DNA of 64,000 nt, from contig JAXLRM010000003.1 in NCBI GenBank assembly GCA_046331095.1, forward strand, positions 310,001 to 374,000, written 5' to 3'. This document shows positions 1 to 8,468 of this stretch, one piece after another (the first letter of the stretch is position 1; every line of letters starts with the position of its first letter). Below the pieces are notes generated by a model. The model saw only the letters and a program-made list of their open reading frames with translations, was not told where the DNA came from and searched no databases. The translations under genes were made by a program, and so were the position numbers. Origin of the DNA: JAIBAC01 sp046331095. Lineage in GTDB: Bacteria > Actinomycetota > Acidimicrobiia > UBA2766.

Positions 1-1206
1 GTGTGGTGCATCGGCTTCGTGTGGGCCGTACCGCTCCTTGCCGCTCCCCCATTGCAGAGCCGCGACGCCTACAGCTACGTGGCACAGGGCGAGATGGCAG
101 CACGGGGGTTCGATCCTTCGGTGGACGGGCCGAGCGTGCTCGGCGACGCGTCGTTCACCGACCGTGTCTCGCTGAACTGGACCGACTCACCGGCACCCTA
201 CGGCCCGCTCGCGTTCGGCAGCGGCGCGGGCCTCGCCGTGATCTCGGGCCATGGCCCCGACGGGATGCTCGCGGGGACCAAGTTCCTGGCGTTCGCGGGC
301 ATCGTCCTCGCAGGCGCGTGCCTGCCTGTCGTGGCCCGGCGCCAGGGCGTGTCACCCGCGGTTGCCGTCGCCCTCGGGGTCGCGAACCCCGTCGTGATGG
401 TCCACCTCGTGGGTGGGGCGCACCACGACGCCCTCGTCCTCGGGCTCTTGTGCGCCGCTTTCGCGCTGAGCGCCAGGGAACGACGGCTCCTGGCGCTCGC
501 CGTCGCCTGCTGCGCGGCAGCCGTGAAGCCGACCGCTCTCGTCGCCGTCTTCTACCTCGGTTGGGACTGGGGCGGCGCTGCCGCTCGGTCCCGGGCACGC
601 AGCACGATCGCCGGTGCCGGCGCCACCGCGGTCGGCCTCGGGGTCTACGCGGCGCTCGCAGCGGCCACCGCCACGGGTTGGGGATTCGTCGGCGCCACAC
701 GGTCCTCGACGGCGGTGACGACCGACCTGTCCCTGCCACAGGTCGTGGCCACCGCCCTCGACCCCCATCCCGGCAACGCGCTCCTGGACTGGAGCCGGTT
801 GGTGCTCCTTGTCCTCGCTGGCGCGGCATGCCTGGTCGTGTGGTGGTACGCCGGCCGTCTCGGAGCGCTTCGGGCAACGGGCCTCACGCTGTTGGCGATC
901 AGCATCGGGGCGCCGGTGCTGTACCCGTGGTACCCGACGGTGCCGCTCGGTCTCCTGGCCGCGCTGGCGCTGGGCCGCTGGCGGCCCGCTTACGTGGTCG
1001 CGGTCCTGACCCTGGCCTTCGCAATGCACCCGGGGGGCAGCGGAGTGTTCGCCGAGGCCGGCACGTGGCGGCCCCTTCTCCTGGCGCTGTACTGGGTTCC
1101 GTTGCTTGCTGCCGTGACCTACGGCGCCTGGCCCGGCTTGCGTCTGCGACTCTCCCGTGCTCGTGCCGCCCTCTCCGCCCTCGCCACCCCCGACGTGGGG
1201 ACGTGA
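1..1206 (+). CDS. MptB-like polyprenol-phosphomannose-dependent mannosyltransferase, 5' end outside window
   Basis: Integral membrane glycosyltransferase (GT-C type) of the MptA/MptB kind, which transfers mannose from polyprenol-phosphate-mannose to growing lipid-linked mannans on the outer face of the membrane. The visible 401 residues are almost wholly hydrophobic helices. They align by eye with the full-length paralogue at 12492-14120: SRDAYSYVAQGE matches SNDVYSYAAQGE, followed by APYGP, then a GG(A/I)H(H/N)DAL stretch and the FLGWDW stretch. The paralogue has about 140 residues before this point, so the first codon here is probably internal and the true start lies upstream of the window. 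The last five residues and the TGA stop come from the first copy of the 49-bp palindromic repeat that begins at 1192, so the repeat overlaps the gene's end. Family call is firm; acceptor specificity is unknown. Confidence 0.8.
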   Translation: MWCIGFVWAVPLLAAPPLQSRDAYSYVAQGEMAARGFDPSVDGPSVLGDASFTDRVSLNWTDSPAPYGPLAFGSGAGLAVISGHGPDGMLAGTKFLAFAGIVLAGACLPVVARRQGVSPAVAVALGVANPVVMVHLVGGAHHDALVLGLLCAAFALSARERRLLALAVACCAAAVKPTALVAVFYLGWDWGGAAARSRARSTIAGAGATAVGLGVYAALAAATATGWGFVGATRSSTAVTTDLSLPQVVATALDPHPGNALLDWSRLVLLVLAGAACLVVWWYAGRLGALRATGLTLLAISIGAPVLYPWYPTVPLGLLAALALGRWRPAYVVAVLTLAFAMHPGGSGVFAEAGTWRPLLLALYWVPLLAAVTYGAWPGLRLRLSRARAALSALATPDVGT

Positions 1207-1302
1207 AACGGGTCCACAACCCCACCTACGTCCCCACGTCCACCAGCACCCCCGACGTGGGGACGTGAAACGGGTCCACAACCCCACCTACGTCCCCACG
1301 TC
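1192..1302. repeat. Palindromic repeat cluster A: two 49-bp copies
   Basis: Copies lie at 1192-1240 and 1254-1302 and are identical, separated by 13 bp. Each has a perfect 12-bp inverted repeat at its ends (GACGTGGGGACG and its complement) around a 25-nt loop. The loop contains a smaller GGGT/ACCC stem around the conserved core GGGTCCACAACCC. A degenerate start of a third copy follows near 1316. The cluster lies between the convergent genes ending at 1206 and 1332. The same unit recurs at 23810-23982 and 24996-25105. There is no U-tract, so a simple intrinsic terminator is not obvious. Confidence 0.92.
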
Positions 1303-1331
1303 CACCAGACCCCCCCGACTACCTACCGGGG

Positions 1332-2801
1332 TCAGACCAGGGGGCGGTCGGTGGGACGCACCGGGGCGGGCAGGAGGGTGTCGCCCATCAGGTACGCGTC
1401 GACGGCCGCGGCGCAGGACCGGCCTTCGGCGATCGCCCACACGATGAGGCTCTGACCGCGGCCGCAGTCGCCCGCGACGAACACACCCGCGACGCTGGAC
1501 TGCCAGTCCGGGCCGCGAACGAGGTTGCCACGCGCGTCGATCTCACAACCGAGGTCCCCGACGATGCCGGGCTGCTGCGGGCCGACGAAGCCCATCGCCA
1601 GCAGCACGAGCTCGCAGTCGAGCTCGAACTCCGAATCGGGGACCTCCTCGAACGCAGGTCGTCCGTCCACGGTCCTCTGCTCGACCTCCACGGCCCGGAG
1701 GCCGCACACGTTGCCGTCGTCGCCGGCGAGGAACTCCTTGGTCGACACCGCGTAGACACGCTCGCCGCCCTCCTCGTGTGCGGACGTGACCCGGTACACC
1801 ATCGGATAGGTCGGCCACGGGTTGGTGACGGGGTCGCGCTCGTCGGGCGGACGCGCCATGATCTCGAACTGGTGCACGACCGCGGCGCCCTGGCGCAACG
1901 CCGTTCCGAGGCAGTCGGCACCGGTGTCGCCGCCTCCGATGATGACGACCGACTTGCCCGCCGCGCTGATCGGCGATGCCGCGAGCGTGCCCTCCTGCAC
2001 CTTGTTGGCAAGCGGCAGGTACTCCATCGCGAGGTGGATACCGCCGGCCTCGCGGCCGCGGATCGGGAGGTCGCGCCCGACGGTCGAGCCGATCGCGAGG
2101 ACGACCGCGTCGTGGTCGCGGGTCAGGTCGGCGGCGGTGACGTCGACGCCGACGTCGACAGACGTCCTGAAGACCGTGCCCTCGGCGCGCATCTGTGCCA
2201 AGCGCCGGTCGACGACGCGCTTCTCCATCTTGAACTCGGGGATGCCGTAGCGCATGAGGCCGCCGGCACGGTCGGCACGTTCGTACACGACGACGTCGTG
2301 GCCGGCACGCGTGAGCTGCTGCGCGGCTGCGAGCCCGGACGGGCCCGAGCCGACCACCCCGACGCGCTTGCCGGTGCGGACCGCGGGCGGCACCGCCACT
2401 ACGTCGCCGGCCGCCCACGCGTGTTCGACGATCTCGACCTCGGACTGCTTGATCGTGACCGGCGGCTGGTTGATCCCCAGCACGCATGCTCCCTCGCACG
2501 GTGCAGGACAGAGACGGCCCGTGAACTCGGGGAAGTTGTTGGTCGCGTGCAGCCTCTCGTTGGCGTCGCTCCAACGACCCAGGAACACCTGGTGGTTCCA
2601 GTCGGGGATGAGGTTCCCGAGTGGGCAGCCCTGGTTGCAGAACGGGATACCGCAATCCATGCATCGGCCCGCCTGCCGGCGCACCGTGTCGACCTCCGAC
2701 GCCTCGTAGACCTCACGCCAGTCGCGCACACGGGCTGCCACGGGTCGACGCTGCGGGAGCTCGCGGGAGGTGTGGGTGAGGAATCCGCGTGGGTCACCCA
2801 T
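1332..2801 (-). CDS. gltD: Glutamate synthase (NADPH) small subunit
   Basis: Flavoprotein subunit of glutamate synthase: it takes electrons from NADPH and passes them through FAD and Fe-S clusters to the large subunit for glutamate formation. The 489 residues match the usual length. An N-terminal cysteine-rich domain binds the [4Fe-4S] clusters (C47, C50, C55, C59 and C98, C102, C106). A first nucleotide-binding loop GSGPSG (151-156) holds FAD, and a second, GGGDTG, near residue 290 belongs to the NADPH half. It overlaps the end of gltB by 8 bp, so the two are translationally coupled. The 3' end faces repeat cluster A. Confidence 0.97.
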   Translation of the reverse strand: MGDPRGFLTHTSRELPQRRPVAARVRDWREVYEASEVDTVRRQAGRCMDCGIPFCNQGCPLGNLIPDWNHQVFLGRWSDANERLHATNNFPEFTGRLCPAPCEGACVLGINQPPVTIKQSEVEIVEHAWAAGDVVAVPPAVRTGKRVGVVGSGPSGLAAAQQLTRAGHDVVVYERADRAGGLMRYGIPEFKMEKRVVDRRLAQMRAEGTVFRTSVDVGVDVTAADLTRDHDAVVLAIGSTVGRDLPIRGREAGGIHLAMEYLPLANKVQEGTLAASPISAAGKSVVIIGGGDTGADCLGTALRQGAAVVHQFEIMARPPDERDPVTNPWPTYPMVYRVTSAHEEGGERVYAVSTKEFLAGDDGNVCGLRAVEVEQRTVDGRPAFEEVPDSEFELDCELVLLAMGFVGPQQPGIVGDLGCEIDARGNLVRGPDWQSSVAGVFVAGDCGRGQSLIVWAIAEGRSCAAAVDAYLMGDTLLPAPVRPTDRPLV

Positions 2802-5800
2802 GTGCTGCCTCCATCACGGCCGTGTCCACGTCGAGGCCCTGCGCCTCTGCGGCGGCGCGAGCTGCGAGGACGCGCTTGTAGTCCTGGGGCATGACCTTCA
2901 CGAACAACTCGGCCTCCATGTCCCAGTTGTCGAGGAGCTGAGCGCCCACTGCCGAGCCGGTCAGGCTCGTGTGGCGTTCGACGAGGAGTCGCAACGTGTC
3001 CAGGTCGTCCTCGTCGAGGGGGTCGAGGTCGACCATCTCGCGGTTGACGCGGTCGGGGAAGGTGCCGTCGGGGTCGTAGACGAACGCGACCCCGCCGGAC
3101 ATGCCGGCGCCGAAGTTGCGTCCCGTCGGACCGAGCACCACCGCCGTGCCCCCGGTCATGTACTCGCAGGCATGGTCGCCGACTGCCTCGACGACCGCGA
3201 CCGCGCCCGAGTTGCGGACACAGAAGCGCTCCCCCACGCCCCCGCGCACGTAGCACTCGCCCGACGTGGCGCCGTAGAGGATCACGTTGCCCGCGACGAC
3301 GTTCTCCTCGGCGGCGAAGCGGGCGACGCGATCGGGTGCCACGACGACCGTGCCGCCGGAGAGCCCCTTGGCGAGGTAGTCGTTGGCGTCACCCTCGAGA
3401 CGGAGCGTGATCCCCTGGGGGACGAAGGCCCCGAAGCTCTGGCCCGCCGAGCCGCGGAAGTGGATGCTGATCGTGTCGGGCGCCAATCCCTGCCCGCCAT
3501 GACGTTTGGTGAGCTCGTATCCGAGCATCGTGCCGACCGTGCGGTTCGTGTTGTGCACGGGCAGCTCGAGCTGGATCGGGTGGCCGGTGTCGAGCGTGTC
3601 GCGGCAGAGGTCGACGAGGGTGCGGTCGAGAGCACGGTCGAGGCCGTGGTCCTGGGCCTTGACGCGATGGCGCCGAGCTCCCGGAGCGAGCTCGGGTACG
3701 TGCAGGATCGGAGCGAGGTCGAGGCCTTCGGCTTTCCAGTGGGCGACGGCCGTGTCGACGTCGAGGCACTCGGCGCGACCGACGGCCTCCTCGACGCTGC
3801 GGAAACCGAGCTGCGCGAGCGTCTCGCGCACCTCTTCTGCGATGAACTCGAAGAAGTTCACGACGTGCTCGGCCTGACCCGCGAAGCGTTTGCGCAGCTC
3901 GGGGTTCTGCGTGGCGACGCCCACGGGGCAGGTGTCGAGGTGACAGACCCGCATCATCACGCATCCGCTGACCACGAGAGGCGCCGTCGCGAATCCGAAC
4001 TCCTCTGCGCCCAGCAGCGCCGCGATCACGACGTCGCGGCCTGTCTTGAGCTGGCCGTCCACCTGCACGACGATGCGATCGCGCAGGTCGTTGATCAGGA
4101 GCGTCTGCTGGGTCTCGGCGAGGCCGAGCTCCCACGGCGCTCCTGCGTGTTTCAGCGACGTGAGCGGGCTCGCGCCGGTGCCGCCGTCGTGGCCGCTGAT
4201 CAGGACCACGTCGGCGTGCGCCTTGGAGACACCTGCCGCGACCGTGCCGACACCCACCTCGGCGACGAGCTTGACGTGCACACGCGCCTCGGGGTTTGCG
4301 TTCTTGAGGTCGTGGATGAGCTGTGCGAGGTCCTCGATCGAGTAGATGTCGTGGTGTGGCGGTGGGCTTATGAGGCCGACCCCCGGAGTCGAGTGCCGCG
4401 TCTTCGCGATCCACGGGTAGACCTTCTTGCCCGGCAACTGGCCGCCCTCGCCGGGCTTGGCTCCCTGGGCCATCTTGATCTGCAGGTCGTCGGCGTTGAC
4501 GAGGTACTCGCTCGTCACCCCGAAGCGGCCCGACGCAACCTGCTTGATCGCCGAGCGGCGCAGGTCCCCGTTGGCGTCCGGCGTGAACCGGCGGGTGTCC
4601 TCGCCGCCTTCGCCGGTGTTCGACCGCGCCCCGAGGCGGTTCATCGCGATCGCGAGCGTCTCGTGCGCCTCGGCGGAGATCGATCCGTAGCTCATCGCGC
4701 CGGTCGAGAACCGCTTGACGATCGACGACACGGGCTCGACCTCTTCGATCGGCACCGGTGGCCGCAGGCCGTCGCGGAAGCGGAGCAACCCGCGCAGCGT
4801 CGCGAGCCGTTCGGACTGGTCGTCCACGAGGCGCGTGTACTCCTTGAACACGTCGTAGCGGCCCTGCCTGGTTGCATGCTGCAACTTGTGGACGGTCTCG
4901 GGGTTGAAGAGGTGGTGCTCGCCCTCGCGCCGCCACTGGTACTCGCCGCCGACGTCGTGAGCGCGGTGGGCCCGCTCGGCGGGGTTGTCGCGGTGGACGA
5001 GACCGTGGCGCATCCCGACCTCGCGGGCGAGCTCGTCCCAGCCCACACCGCCGAGCTTGGAGGTCGTACCGGCGAAGCAGCGCTCCACGACGTCCTCGCC
5101 GATGCCGACCGCTTCGAAGATCTGCGCCGACTGGTAGCTCAGTGCCGTCGAGATGCCCATCTTGGACATGACCTTGCGAATGCCCTTGGTGCACGCCTTG
5201 ACGTAGTTCTCGCGGGCCGTGGCGGGGTCGAGGGCGAGCTCGCCGGACTCGCACATCGCGGCCACGGTGTCGAGGGCGAGGTACGGGTTGATCGCAGCAG
5301 CGCCGTAGCCGAGGAGCAGGCACATGTGGTGCACCTCGCGGGCGTCTCCGGTCTCCACGACCAGGTCGCAGTGGGAGCGGCGCCGTTCACGAACAAGGTG
5401 GTGGTGGACCGCTCCCAGGGCGAGAAGTGACGGGATCGGCGCCCGAGTGGCATCAGAGCCGCGGTCGGACAGGACGACGACGGTGGCACCGGACGCGATC
5501 GCCTCGTCGACCTTCGTGCAGAGGATGTCGAGGCCGGCGCTCATGCCCGCGCCGGCGCGGGCGGCGTCGTAGAGGGCGTGCACCGTCACCGAACGCAGCT
5601 TGTGGACCTCGGTCTCTGCGGGCAGGTGGTCGTCGGGGTGCAGGACGGCGTCGGGGGTCGTGCCGAGGTGGCGGACCTGGCGCATCTCGTCGTTGTCGAG
5701 CACGGGGCGCGGGAGCACGATCTGGCGGCACGAAGCCGGGGACGGATCCAACAGGTTGCCCTCGGGTCCGATCGTCATCCGCATCGACGTCACGAGCTCC

Positions 5801-7392
5801 TCGCGGATGGCGTCGAGGGGCGGGTTCGTGACCTGCGCGAAGAGCTGCGAGAAGTAGTCGTAGACCAGACGGGAACGCTGGGAGAGCACGGCGATCGGCG
5901 TGTCGGTGCCCATCGACCCGATCGGTTCGGCCCCGGTGCCCGCCATCGGCGCCAGGATGATCCTCTGCTCCTCGGACGTGTACGCGAAGAGGCGCTGGCG
6001 CGCGACCAGCTCGTCCGCGGTGCGTGCCGGAGTTTCCTCGCGCCGGGGCTCGGGCAGGGGCACGAGTCCGGCGTCGAGCCACTCCTGGTACGGATGCTCC
6101 GCTGCGAGCGCGTCCTTGATCTCCTCGTTGCCGATGATGCGGCCCGCACTCGTGTCGACGAGGAACATCTTGCCGGGCTGCAGACGACCCTTGGCGACCA
6201 CCGACTCGGCCGGGACGTCGAGAACGCCGACCTCGGACGCGAAGATCACGATGTCGTCGTCGGTGACCCAGTAGCGGGACGGCCGCAGGCCGTTGCGGTC
6301 CAAGACGGCGCCGATCACCGTCCCGTCGGTGAACGCGATCGAGGCGGGCCCGTCCCAGGGTTCCATGATCGACGCGTGGTACTCGTAGAAGGCGCGGTGC
6401 TCCGGCTTCATCCCCGCGTGGTTCTCCCACGCCTCCGGGATCATCATGAGGACGGCGTGGGGCAGCGAGCGCCCGCCCATGTGGAGCAACTCGAGCACCT
6501 CGTCGAAGGTGGCGGAGTCGCTGGCACCGGGGGTGCACACAGGCGTGATCCGATCGAGGTCACCCGGCAGCAGGTCGCTGTGCAGGAGCGCTTCGCGTGC
6601 ACGCATCCAGTTGCGATTGCCCATGACGGTGTTGATCTCGCCGTTGTGGGCGAGGTACCGGAACGGATGCGCCAGCGGCCACGAGGGGAACGTGTTCGTC
6701 GAGAAACGAGAGTGCACGAGGGCGATCGCCGTCTCCATGCGGTCGTCGGCGAGATCGGGGAAGAACTCGCCGAGCTGGCTCGTGGTCAGCATCCCCTTGT
6801 AGACGAGGGTGCGCGTGGAGAGGCTCGGGAAGTACACACCCGCGATCTCGTTCTCGATGCGTTTGCGGGCGATGTAGGCACGGCGCTCGAGGCGGTCGCC
6901 CGCGAGCGGCTCGCTGTGGGTCTCGTCGGCGGCGACGAAGAGCATCCGGAACTGCGGCATCGTCGCCCGGGCGGCGGAACCGACCATGTGGTCGACAGTG
7001 GGTACCTCGCGCCAGCCCAGGACAGCGAGGCCCTCGCTCTGGACGATCTTGGCGATGCCGGTCACGGCTTCGTGTGCGGCGGCCGGATCCCGGGGCAGGA
7101 AGGCGATGCCGCACGCGTAGGCGTCCGACGGCGGCAGCGCGAAGTCGACGGCGTCGCGGAGGAACCGGTCGGGCGTCTGGACGAGGATCCCGGCGCCGTC
7201 GCCGGTGTTGACCTCGGCACCCTGTGCACCGCGGTGCTCGAGGTTGCACAACGACAGGAGGCCCTTGTCGACGAGGTCGTGGCTGCGGCGGCCCTTCATG
7301 TCGACGACGAACGCGACCCCGCAGGCATCGTGCTCGAACGCGGGGTCGTAGAGGCCCTGAGGCCGAGGAAGGTCGGTCCGGAACGTGCGCAT
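2794..7392 (-). CDS. gltB: Glutamate synthase large subunit
   Basis: Large subunit of glutamate synthase: the N-terminal amidotransferase hydrolyses glutamine and channels ammonia to the FMN site, where 2-oxoglutarate becomes glutamate. The protein has 1532 residues, the family's normal size. The motif FEHDACGVAF places the catalytic nucleophile at Cys24, so the first 23 residues are a propeptide that is normally removed. The [3Fe-4S] site CVMMRVCHLDTCPVG lies near residues 1140-1155, and the C-terminal GXGXG-repeat (beta-helix) domain is complete. A purine-rich AGGGGTG sits just before the ATG. The 333 bp upstream hold a long inverted repeat (7415-7477) that may control the gltBD pair. Confidence 0.98.
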   Translation of the reverse strand: MRTFRTDLPRPQGLYDPAFEHDACGVAFVVDMKGRRSHDLVDKGLLSLCNLEHRGAQGAEVNTGDGAGILVQTPDRFLRDAVDFALPPSDAYACGIAFLPRDPAAAHEAVTGIAKIVQSEGLAVLGWREVPTVDHMVGSAARATMPQFRMLFVAADETHSEPLAGDRLERRAYIARKRIENEIAGVYFPSLSTRTLVYKGMLTTSQLGEFFPDLADDRMETAIALVHSRFSTNTFPSWPLAHPFRYLAHNGEINTVMGNRNWMRAREALLHSDLLPGDLDRITPVCTPGASDSATFDEVLELLHMGGRSLPHAVLMMIPEAWENHAGMKPEHRAFYEYHASIMEPWDGPASIAFTDGTVIGAVLDRNGLRPSRYWVTDDDIVIFASEVGVLDVPAESVVAKGRLQPGKMFLVDTSAGRIIGNEEIKDALAAEHPYQEWLDAGLVPLPEPRREETPARTADELVARQRLFAYTSEEQRIILAPMAGTGAEPIGSMGTDTPIAVLSQRSRLVYDYFSQLFAQVTNPPLDAIREELVTSMRMTIGPEGNLLDPSPASCRQIVLPRPVLDNDEMRQVRHLGTTPDAVLHPDDHLPAETEVHKLRSVTVHALYDAARAGAGMSAGLDILCTKVDEAIASGATVVVLSDRGSDATRAPIPSLLALGAVHHHLVRERRRSHCDLVVETGDAREVHHMCLLLGYGAAAINPYLALDTVAAMCESGELALDPATARENYVKACTKGIRKVMSKMGISTALSYQSAQIFEAVGIGEDVVERCFAGTTSKLGGVGWDELAREVGMRHGLVHRDNPAERAHRAHDVGGEYQWRREGEHHLFNPETVHKLQHATRQGRYDVFKEYTRLVDDQSERLATLRGLLRFRDGLRPPVPIEEVEPVSSIVKRFSTGAMSYGSISAEAHETLAIAMNRLGARSNTGEGGEDTRRFTPDANGDLRRSAIKQVASGRFGVTSEYLVNADDLQIKMAQGAKPGEGGQLPGKKVYPWIAKTRHSTPGVGLISPPPHHDIYSIEDLAQLIHDLKNANPEARVHVKLVAEVGVGTVAAGVSKAHADVVLISGHDGGTGASPLTSLKHAGAPWELGLAETQQTLLINDLRDRIVVQVDGQLKTGRDVVIAALLGAEEFGFATAPLVVSGCVMMRVCHLDTCPVGVATQNPELRKRFAGQAEHVVNFFEFIAEEVRETLAQLGFRSVEEAVGRAECLDVDTAVAHWKAEGLDLAPILHVPELAPGARRHRVKAQDHGLDRALDRTLVDLCRDTLDTGHPIQLELPVHNTNRTVGTMLGYELTKRHGGQGLAPDTISIHFRGSAGQSFGAFVPQGITLRLEGDANDYLAKGLSGGTVVVAPDRVARFAAEENVVAGNVILYGATSGECYVRGGVGERFCVRNSGAVAVVEAVGDHACEYMTGGTAVVLGPTGRNFGAGMSGGVAFVYDPDGTFPDRVNREMVDLDPLDEDDLDTLRLLVERHTSLTGSAVGAQLLDNWDMEAELFVKVMPQDYKRVLAARAAAEAQGLDVDTAVMEAAHG

Positions 7393-7414
7393 GTGTCACC
7401 CCTTGGCAGGTGTT

Positions 7415-7477
7415 GTGCCGACCGCCGGTCGCGTATTGGCGCGCGTGACTTGCGGCGTGTCCGACGACGGTCGGCAC
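7415..7477 (-). promoter_or_regulatory. Putative structured leader or operator upstream of gltB
   Basis: A perfect 10-bp inverted repeat, GTGCCGACCG at 7415-7424 and its complement at 7468-7477, encloses 43 nt and ends 22 nt before the gltB start. If transcribed it would fold into a long-armed hairpin. If the promoter lies inside, the arms could be a pair of operators. A separate 12-bp perfect palindrome, GTGGGCGCCCAC, lies at 7534-7545 in the same 345-bp gap. No known riboswitch class was recognised. The rest of the gap between gltB and the antitoxin gene shows no gene. Confidence 0.4.
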
Positions 7478-7723
7478 GGGACGGCGCTGTCCCGGAGTCA
7501 GGTGCACCCGGGGAACGCCATTGTCCCGGCCGGGTGGGCGCCCACTTTACCGATCCGCGGAGGCCCGCGACCAGTCGCACACGGCCCGGGTGGGGACGCT
7601 AACGGGCGGCAGGTGCCTCGTTGCCGCCTTCGTAGCAGGCTCCTCCTAGACGTCAGCGCTTCGGATCCCGAAAGCCTCTGCGGAAGCGCTCCAACAGGTG
7701 CGACACGGGAGTCCAGCCGTCCG

Positions 7724-7737
7724 GTATGCTGGCATAC
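7724..7737 (+). promoter_or_regulatory. Operator-like palindrome and -10 element of the vapBC pair
   Basis: GTATGC-TG-GCATAC is a perfect 6-bp inverted repeat with a 2-nt centre, ending right before the ATG at 7738. Ribbon-helix-helix antitoxins typically repress their own operon through such short palindromes. The site contains TATGCT (7725-7730), a good match to the actinobacterial -10 pattern TANNNT. It lies 7 nt before the ATG, which would give a leaderless mRNA with the operator on top of the promoter. This favours 7738 over the ATG at 7726 as the start. Confidence 0.6.
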
Positions 7738-7971
7738 ATGCAGAGGACGACCGTGAAGCTTCCCGATGACCTCGATGCCCGCCTGCGCCACGAAGCGGCA
7801 CGGCGCGGGATCACGGTGTCGGCCCTTACGCGCGAGGCCATCGAGTCTCACCTGGGGCGCCGGGGCGGGCGCCGCAAGCTCCTGGCGGCAGGCTCCGGAG
7901 CGTCCGGGTTCTCGGACATCTCGGAGCGGATCGAGTCGATCATCGCCGACGAGGTGGGATCATCGCCCTGA
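7738..7971 (+). CDS. vapB: Ribbon-helix-helix antitoxin, VapB-like
   Basis: Short (77 aa) DNA-binding antitoxin expected to neutralise the PIN-domain toxin encoded next to it and to repress the pair. The N-terminal stretch RTTVKLPDDLDARLRHEAAR is a typical ribbon-helix-helix: a beta strand, then a helix, with GITVSALTREAI as the second helix. The C-terminal third (SGASGFSDISERIESI) is the probable toxin-binding tail. An ATG 12 bp upstream (7726) is also open, but it lies inside the palindromic operator and has no well-spaced ribosome site. The stop codon overlaps the proposed toxin start in a CTGA arrangement. Confidence 0.85.
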   Translation: MQRTTVKLPDDLDARLRHEAARRGITVSALTREAIESHLGRRGGRRKLLAAGSGASGFSDISERIESIIADEVGSSP

Positions 7972-8378
7972 TCGTCGATGCCGGCCCCCTGTACGCCTAC
8001 GTCGACCGCGATGATCGCAACCACAGCGCCTGCCTCGATCTCCTCGAGACCCACCCCGGCCCGCTGATCGTCCCGATGCTCGTGGTGACCGAGGTCGCCG
8101 ATCTGATCGGGACCCGCCTCGGCGCCGACAGCGAGGTGAGATTCCTCGGTGATCTCGCAGCCGGAAGCCTGATCGCCGAGCCTGTGGTAGCCGCAGACTG
8201 GCTGCGTGTGGCCGAGCTTGTGGCGCGGTACCGGGACCTGCCCCTGGGAACGGTGGACGCCTCGGTCGTGGCTGTGGCAGAGCGGCTCGGAGAGACCGAG
8301 GTCGCAACGCTCGACCGGCGCCACTTCTCGATCGTCCGACCCAAGGGCCGACCCTTCGAGCTCCGCCCGGCCCATTGA
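7968..8378 (+). CDS. vapC: PIN-domain toxin, VapC-like, with apparent non-AUG start
   Basis: Predicted Mg2+-dependent endoribonuclease of the VapC family. The frame encodes IVDAGPLYAY at the very start, and four acidic residues that fit the PIN active site are present: D4, E42 (TEVADL), D97 (TVDAS) and D116 (LDRRHF). There is no ATG, GTG or TTG in frame before 8076, and starting at 8076 would remove D4 and the first strand. The best fit is CTG at 7968, which overlaps the antitoxin TGA and lies 10 nt after an AGGTGG ribosome-binding sequence at 7952-7957. That gives 136 residues, normal for VapC. An ATC start or a sequencing error is also possible. The active site looks intact. Confidence 0.8.
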   Translation: MIVDAGPLYAYVDRDDRNHSACLDLLETHPGPLIVPMLVVTEVADLIGTRLGADSEVRFLGDLAAGSLIAEPVVAADWLRVAELVARYRDLPLGTVDASVVAVAERLGETEVATLDRRHFSIVRPKGRPFELRPAH

Positions 8379-8468
8379 CGACGGCTGTTGTAGCACGTCC
8401 GGCACGGGGACCCTCCGACTTGCGTGCGATGCCAAGGTCGACGTGGATCGATTCGGCCCTGGATCGAG

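Noticed and set aside
2770..5430. 886-codon open frame on the plus strand opposite gltB/gltD
   Set aside because: Antisense shadow of gltB created by GC-rich third positions; no family resemblance, low-complexity charged composition.
5578..7602. 674-codon open frame on the plus strand opposite gltB
   Set aside because: Same reason; the minus-strand protein is an unmistakable glutamate synthase.
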